From Alphaproteobacteria bacterium UBA6038 (GTDB lineage Bacteria; Pseudomonadota; Alphaproteobacteria; Micropepsales; Micropepsaceae): a stretch of 18,280 nt of DNA. Both the position numbers and the translations under genes were made by a program. Numbering within the stretch: position 1 is the first letter of the stretch; each line of letters starts with the position of its first letter. The notes below the pieces were generated by a model. It had not been told where the DNA came from, ran no database searches, and saw only the letters and a list, made by a program, of their open reading frames with translations. Of this stretch, positions 14,153 through 18,280 are shown piece by piece. Location of the stretch: NCBI GenBank assembly GCA_002429315.1, contig DIZC01000002.1, positions 286 to 18,565 on the forward strand, read 5' to 3'.

Positions 14153-15372
14153 TTGAACACTTTGCCGTCGCGCATGACGAAAGCGACGTCCAGAAGCGCT
14201 GTCACGTCGTCGAGCGGGCTTGAGGCGACGGCGATCACATCGGCGGCCTTGCCGGGCTCGATTGTGCCGAGCAGGGCCGCTTGGCCGATATGCTCGGCGG
14301 CGGTGAGGGTCGCGGCCGCGATGGCCTGCATCGGAGTCATTCCCGCCTGCACCATCAGGGAAAACTCGCGCGCGTTCTGGCCATGCGGCGAAACCGCCGT
14401 GTCGGTGCCGAACGCGATGCGGATCCCCGCAGCATGGCTTTTGCGCAAGGTGTCCACGATATGCGGCCCAACTTCCAGGGCCTTCTGCCGAATTGCCGGC
14501 GGCATGAAGTCCTGTGTCCGCGCATATTCGGCGACTGTGGTCCCGGCAAGCGCAGTCGGCACATAGAACACGCCGCGCGCCAGCATCGTCTCCATCACCT
14601 CGTCGTCCATGAAGGTGCCGTGCTCGATGCCGTCGACGCCTGCCTTCAGCGCCGCCTTCATGCCGTCGGCGCCATGGGCATGCGCCGTGGTCTTGCGGCC
14701 GAGCATGTGCGCGGTGGCTACGATCGCCTCGTATTCGTCGTCGAAGAATTGCTGGCCGGTTCCGGTCGCCGTGTCGGTGAGCACGCCGCCGGTCGCCACG
14801 AATTTGATGAAATCTGCGCCCCGCGACACCTGCCGCCGTACGGCTTTGCGGCAACCTTCGGCGCCGTCCGCCCGTCCGCTGGCATCGAGAAGCAGGTTGA
14901 TGTCGTCGCGATAGCCGCAGGTGATGCCATGTCCGCCAGTGGGCGAAATGATCGAACCGGCAGCAAAGATGCGCGGGCCCGGCAGGAATCCTTTGGCGAT
15001 GGCATGCTTGAGCGCGAAGATGGTGTTGCCGGCGCCGCCGATCTCGCCCAAGTCACGCACGGTGGTGAACCCCGCTTCCAGAGTCACGCGCGCATGCCGC
15101 GCCGCATGCAGCGCAATCGCCTCCGGCCCTTCCTCGACGATGTCCATCTTGTGATGCGGGCCGAACTCGCCGGTCAGATGCACATGACAGTCGATCAGTC
15201 CGGGCAGCACGAACTGGTCGGAGAGGTCGATCAGCGTTTCGCCCGCGGCGGCCGCCGCAAAACCGGATTCGATGCGCGCGATTCGCCCGTCCGCAATCCG
15301 GATGGTCTGTTTGGGTTTCGGCTCCTCACCCGGTTTTGCGAGCAGCGTCCCGGCATGAATCAGGATGGTCAT
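14125..15372 (-). CDS. Metal-dependent amidohydrolase
   Basis: A 415-residue amidohydrolase of the imidazolonepropionase/Xaa-Pro-dipeptidase-like group, probably hydrolysing amide bonds of small molecules such as acyl amino acids or dipeptides. Metal-site residues are all visible: H63-V-H65 (DCHVHL), K190 as the carboxylated lysine (ADFIKFVATGG), H231/H233 (HAHGADG), H251 (GIEHGT) and D324 (FGTDT). GTIEPGKAADVI near the C-terminus is the usual beta-sandwich segment. The ATG at 15372 is preceded by GGAGG with good spacing. There is no signal peptide. The last ~8 residues coincide with the kinase-tail remnant in another frame, so the original C-terminus may have been replaced at a rearrangement junction. 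It lies 79 bases downstream of the APH-like kinase on the same strand. Confidence 0.92.
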   Translation of the reverse strand: MTILIHAGTLLAKPGEEPKPKQTIRIADGRIARIESGFAAAAAGETLIDLSDQFVLPGLIDCHVHLTGEFGPHHKMDIVEEGPEAIALHAARHARVTLEAGFTTVRDLGEIGGAGNTIFALKHAIAKGFLPGPRIFAAGSIISPTGGHGITCGYRDDINLLLDASGRADGAEGCRKAVRRQVSRGADFIKFVATGGVLTDTATGTGQQFFDDEYEAIVATAHMLGRKTTAHAHGADGMKAALKAGVDGIEHGTFMDDEVMETMLARGVFYVPTALAGTTVAEYARTQDFMPPAIRQKALEVGPHIVDTLRKSHAAGIRIAFGTDTAVSPHGQNAREFSLMVQAGMTPMQAIAAATLTAAEHIGQAALLGTIEPGKAADVIAVASSPLDDVTALLDVAFVMRDGKVFKASQAPAQS

Positions 15373-15451
15373 CTGGGCCTCCGGCGGCAGGATGTTAGCC
15401 CAAGGCGGCCAGCGCCGGAATTAGCCTGTGCCGCGGGCTCGGGCGCTACCT

Positions 15452-16543
15452 TCAGCCCGGCGCGCCGGCCTGTTTGGCGAAATGCCAGGCGCGCTCGGCC
15501 AGCGGGCGGACACCCTCCGCATTCTGCGCCGCGTTGACGTTGGCCGCGGTTCCGTCGCGCACCCGCCCCACGATCCCCTGCAGAATGCCGGCCAGCCGGA
15601 AGAAATTGTAAGCGGCGTAATAGTCCATGTCCGGCATCTCGGCGCGGCCGGTCCGCCGCATGTACAGGGCGGTGTAGTCGTCCATCGGGGGAATGCCAAG
15701 CGGCGGCAGGTCCGCCGCCAGCAGGCTGCCGCCGCTGGTGCCGGCCGTCGGCGGCATCTGCCACTGCATGAGGTGATAGGTGAAATCGGCCATTGGATCG
15801 CCGATGGTGCAAAGCTCCCAGTCGAGCACCGCCACCACCTTGGGCTCGGTCGGGTGCAGGATCATGTTGTCGAGCCGATAGTCTCCGTGGACAATGGAAT
15901 CGCGCGCGTCGGTGGGCAGGTGCTGTGGCAGCCACTCGATCAGCTGCTCCATCTCGTCGATGCGTTCGGTCTCGGAGGCCTTGTACTGCTTGGTCCAGCG
16001 CGAGATCTGGCGCGCCACGTAGTTGCCGGGCTTGCCGTAGTCCTCAAGCCCTAGCGCCCGCCAGTCGAGATTGTGCAATTGCGCAAAAGTCTCGCTCATG
16101 GCATCGTAGATGGCGTGACGTTGCGTGGGCGTCTGATCGGGCAGCAGCGGACCCCAGTAGATGCGGCCCTCCACGCAATCCATGACATAGAACATGGTGC
16201 CAATGACGCTTTCGTCCCCACACAGCAGATAGGGCCGCGCGACGGGAAACCCCGTGGGATGGAGCGCGGAGATGATGCGGAATTCGCGGTCTACCGCGTG
16301 CGCGCTGGGCAGCAGTTTTCCTGGCGGCTTGCGGCGCAGGACGTAGCGGCGGTTGGGCGTGACAAGTTGGTAGGTCGGGTTGGATTGGCCGCCCTTGAAC
16401 TGGCGCACTTCAAGAGGCGTGGTGAAGCCGGCGATGCGCTCGGCCAGATAACTTTCGAGTCTTTTGATGTCGAACCGGTGCGCCTCCCGCACCTCCTGGG
16501 TGCCGGAAAACGCCTCCTGCCGGTCGAGAACCGCCTCCGCCAT
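15452..16543 (-). CDS. APH-family kinase, ACAD10/11 N-domain-like
   Basis: A 363-residue phosphotransferase of the aminoglycoside phosphotransferase fold. The nucleotide-binding part has QFKGGQSNPTYQL and YVLRRKPPGKLLPSAHAVDREFRI; the catalytic loop is H219-G-D221-x4-N226 (HGDYRLDN) and the metal-binding motif D241-W-E243 (VLDWELCTIGDP). The GGQSNPTY and RRKPPGKLLPSAH forms are those of the kinase domain fused to acyl-CoA dehydrogenase in ACAD10/11, not of antibiotic-resistance enzymes. In that system the kinase phosphorylates the 4-hydroxy group of hydroxyacyl-CoA; a similar role with the dehydrogenase at 11399 is inferred. The ATG at 16543 has GAGG upstream. It is the first gene of a minus-strand pair with the amidohydrolase. 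Confidence 0.92.
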   Translation of the reverse strand: MAEAVLDRQEAFSGTQEVREAHRFDIKRLESYLAERIAGFTTPLEVRQFKGGQSNPTYQLVTPNRRYVLRRKPPGKLLPSAHAVDREFRIISALHPTGFPVARPYLLCGDESVIGTMFYVMDCVEGRIYWGPLLPDQTPTQRHAIYDAMSETFAQLHNLDWRALGLEDYGKPGNYVARQISRWTKQYKASETERIDEMEQLIEWLPQHLPTDARDSIVHGDYRLDNMILHPTEPKVVAVLDWELCTIGDPMADFTYHLMQWQMPPTAGTSGGSLLAADLPPLGIPPMDDYTALYMRRTGRAEMPDMDYYAAYNFFRLAGILQGIVGRVRDGTAANVNAAQNAEGVRPLAERAWHFAKQAGAPG

Positions 16544-16594
16544 GGCGCACCTCGCGAGTGTTGTCCGAGAGAGTTTGGGGGGTAGAGGTTGGGG

Positions 16595-17860
16595 TTACAA
16601 GCGTTGGCGAGAAACAGCGCGCCAGCCGATGTCGCGGCGGCAGAAGCCTTCGGGCCAGTCGATGAGGTCGACGGCCTTGTAGGCGCGCTGCTGGGCCTCA
16701 GCCACGTCGCGTCCGACCGCGGTGACGTTCAGCACGCGACCGCCGGTAGCAACGAGTCTTCCATTCCGGCGTTCGGTGGCCGCATGAAAGATACGCACGC
16801 CTTCGGACTTGCTCGCCGCTTCGAGGCCGCGAATTTCGGACCCTTGCGCGTATTCACCGGGGTAGCCTCGCGCGGCCATTACCACGGTCAGCGCCGCCTC
16901 GTTGCGCCAGCGGAGATCGAGGTTGGCGAGTTGGCCATCGCGCGCCGCAATCAGCGCGGTGGCGAGGTCGGACTTCAGCCGCATCATCAGCACCTGACAT
17001 TCCGGATCGCCGAAGCGGCAATTGTATTCGATCAGCTTGGGCTCGCCGTCTTCGATAATCAGTCCGGCGTACAGCACCCCCATGTACGGCGTGCCGCGGA
17101 CCGCCATCGCCGCAATGGTCGGCCGCACGATTCTGTCGAGCGCCTTTTTGGTGACGGAAGGTGTGAGCACCGGCGCCGGCGAATAGGCGCCCATGCCGCC
17201 CGTGTTCGGCCCCTTGTCGCCGTCATACGCGCGCTTATGGTCCTGCGCGCCGGCGAGGGGCAGCACATGCTCGCCATCCGTGAGCACGAAGAAACTCGCT
17301 TCTTCGCCGGCCAGAAATTCCTCGATAACGATGTCATCGCCAGACTTCCTCAGAATGGAATCGATCGCCCGATCGCCCTCCGCCGCCGTTTCGGCAATGA
17401 TTACGCCCTTGCCGGCGGCCAGTCCGTCTGCCTTGATCACCACCGGCAAGCCAAGCGTCGCCGCAAATGCCTTTGCTGCGGCTGCATCGGTGAACCGGCG
17501 ATATGCGGCCGTGGGAATTTGGTTCGCCGCGCAAAGGTCCTTCACGAATCCCTTGGAGCCTTCCAGCATGGCGCCGGCCGCGCTCGGCCCCAGCGCCTTG
17601 ATGCCGGCCGCCTCCAGCCGATCCCACAACCCCGCGACCAGCGGCATCTCAGGCCCGATCACTACGAAATCGATCCGACGCTCTGTGGCGAAATCGACGA
17701 GCCGATCCAGCTCCATCGCACCTGTGGCCACGCGTTCGGCCACCTCGGCAATCCCGGCGTTCCCCGGCGCGCAATAAAGTTTGGATACGAGCGGGCTCCC
17801 CGCCAGCGCCCACGCCAGCGCGTGCTCGCGGCCGCCTGAACCCACCAGGAGAAGCTTCAA
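16595..17860 (-). CDS. purD: Phosphoribosylamine-glycine ligase PurD
   Basis: Makes glycinamide ribonucleotide from phosphoribosylamine, glycine and ATP, step two of de novo purine synthesis. Length 421 residues, normal. The N-terminal LLLVGSGGREHALAWALA, the ATP-grasp segment VIKADGLAAGKGVII (141-155), GDKGPNTGGMGAYSPAP (214-230) and YNCRFGDPE (279-287) are diagnostic. The start is a TTG at 17860: translation from it gives the family's standard N-terminus, no ATG or GTG is available in frame nearby, and GGTGGGG lies just upstream. It is divergent from xseA with 47 bases between starts, an arrangement familiar in alphaproteobacteria. Confidence 0.97.
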   Translation of the reverse strand: MKLLLVGSGGREHALAWALAGSPLVSKLYCAPGNAGIAEVAERVATGAMELDRLVDFATERRIDFVVIGPEMPLVAGLWDRLEAAGIKALGPSAAGAMLEGSKGFVKDLCAANQIPTAAYRRFTDAAAAKAFAATLGLPVVIKADGLAAGKGVIIAETAAEGDRAIDSILRKSGDDIVIEEFLAGEEASFFVLTDGEHVLPLAGAQDHKRAYDGDKGPNTGGMGAYSPAPVLTPSVTKKALDRIVRPTIAAMAVRGTPYMGVLYAGLIIEDGEPKLIEYNCRFGDPECQVLMMRLKSDLATALIAARDGQLANLDLRWRNEAALTVVMAARGYPGEYAQGSEIRGLEAASKSEGVRIFHAATERRNGRLVATGGRVLNVTAVGRDVAEAQQRAYKAVDLIDWPEGFCRRDIGWRAVSRQRL

Positions 17861-17907
17861 GTTTTCACCCCACCAAATCCGTCCGGTCCTGTATCATCGG
17901 CGGAATC

Positions 17908-18265
17908 ATGAGTGAAGCAGCAGCATCGCGGCCCAACCTGCCGGAATATACCGTCAGCGAGATCGCAGGCGCGCTCAAGCGCACCGTCGAGGACGCTTTC
18001 CCCTTCGTGCGGGTGCGCGGCGAGATCAGCAACCTGAAATTCCACTCCTCCGGCCACATCTACTTCGACCTCAAGGACGAGAAGGCCTGCCTGAATGCGG
18101 TGGTGTGGCGCATGACGGCGCGCCTCCTGAAGACGAAACCGGAGCAGGGGCTGGAAGTGGTTTGCACCGGCCGGGTCACTACCTATCCCGGCTCGTCACG
18201 CTACCAGATCGTGGTCGAGCAGATCGAGCTGGCTGGCATCGGCGCGCTGATGGCGATGCTGGAAG
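17908..18265 (+). CDS. xseA: Exodeoxyribonuclease VII large subunit, 3' end missing
   Basis: The large subunit of exonuclease VII, which degrades single-stranded DNA with XseB. Only the first ~119 codons are present: the N-terminal OB-fold domain with YTVSEIAGALKRTVEDAF, VRVRGEISNLKFHSSGHIYFDLKD, LNAVVWR and GRVTTYPGSSRYQIVVEQIELAGIGALMAMLE. Full-length proteins are 400-530 residues. The ATG at 17908 matches the family start and has GGCGGA upstream. Genuine sequence ends at about 18265; the codons after MLE come from adapter sequence. Confidence 0.95.
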
Positions 18266-18280
18266 CTGTCTCTTATACAC
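18266..18280. other. Nextera transposon mosaic-end adapter
   Basis: The last 15 bases, CTGTCTCTTATACAC, are identical to the start of the 19-base Tn5/Nextera mosaic end used in library preparation. They replace conserved xseA sequence, where the family continues with a charged helix after MLE. This is an untrimmed sequencing artefact at a contig end. Confidence 0.95.

Noticed and set aside
14281..15537. 418-codon plus-strand open frame opposite the amidohydrolase
   Set aside because: Shadow frame; the minus-strand amidohydrolase has all its metal ligands.
15452..16543. Antibiotic-resistance aminoglycoside phosphotransferase
   Set aside because: Motif forms and gene context match the ACAD10/11-type kinase group, so a resistance call is not supported.
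16589..17839. 416-codon plus-strand open frame opposite purD
   Set aside because: Antisense to a clearly conserved enzyme and without any recognisable motif.
1..18280. CRISPR array, tRNA, rRNA or complete insertion sequence
   Set aside because: No regularly spaced repeats, no cloverleaf or rRNA signature, and no transposase or integrase gene were seen on reading both strands.

Overview
This 18.3 kb window is a high-GC chromosomal segment from an alphaproteobacterium. The evidence is the gene repertoire (divergent purD/xseA and rluB/tadA pairs, a GPH-type transporter, an ACAD11-like dehydrogenase with a separate APH-like kinase) and strong G/C third-position bias. Family or genus cannot be fixed from sequence alone. 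It looks like a complete short-read contig: it starts inside a cold-shock gene, and its last 15 bases are the Nextera transposon mosaic end, so the final codons of xseA are adapter sequence.

Layout. 1-1014: cold-shock protein (5' truncated), a small Ala/Lys-rich protein, and a convergent exported protein of unknown function. 1015-1309: intergenic DNA with an inverted repeat and a G/C-rich palindromic repeat element. 1310-1941: a translationally coupled pair, a small signal-anchored protein with a polymorphic-toxin-like C-terminal domain followed by a CPCC zinc-ribbon protein. 1975-5721 (minus): a 95-residue conserved unknown and an 1125-residue single-chain restriction-modification protein (nuclease motif, N6-adenine methyltransferase, ISP-type specificity region, no helicase). 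5722-6462: no intact gene, a decayed PIN-domain toxin tail and G/C-run repeats. 6463-9881: rluB and tadA, divergent with start codons 14 bases apart, then a GST and a GPH/MelB transporter. 9945-11301 (minus): PAP2 phosphatase and TerC membrane protein. 11399-12640: ACAD11-like acyl-CoA dehydrogenase. 12658-14034: an AT-richer 458-residue gene of unknown function with a PD-(D/E)XK-like motif. 14081-15372 (minus): a histidine-kinase tail remnant and a metal-dependent amidohydrolase. 15452-16543 (minus): APH-like kinase. 16595-18280: divergent purD and xseA.

How the genes work together. The dehydrogenase and the APH-like kinase correspond to the two halves of eukaryotic ACAD10/11 and probably act in one fatty-acid-type catabolic route; amidohydrolase and kinase are co-directional. 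tadA and rluB are translation-apparatus modification genes. purD is purine synthesis and xseA is DNA repair.

The most unusual structure is around 12597-14152. The 458-residue gene sits exactly between two ungapped 44-base imperfect direct repeats (34/44 identical). The left copy is the 3' end of the dehydrogenase gene and the right copy is a diverged version of that 3' end carrying an in-frame stop. Three bases beyond the right copy lies an orphan histidine-kinase C-terminus. This looks like insertion or exchange at the 3' end of the dehydrogenase gene, delivering a candidate nuclease of unknown role. A second accessory block (1310-6460) holds the possible toxin/immunity pair, the restriction-modification gene and the PIN remnant.
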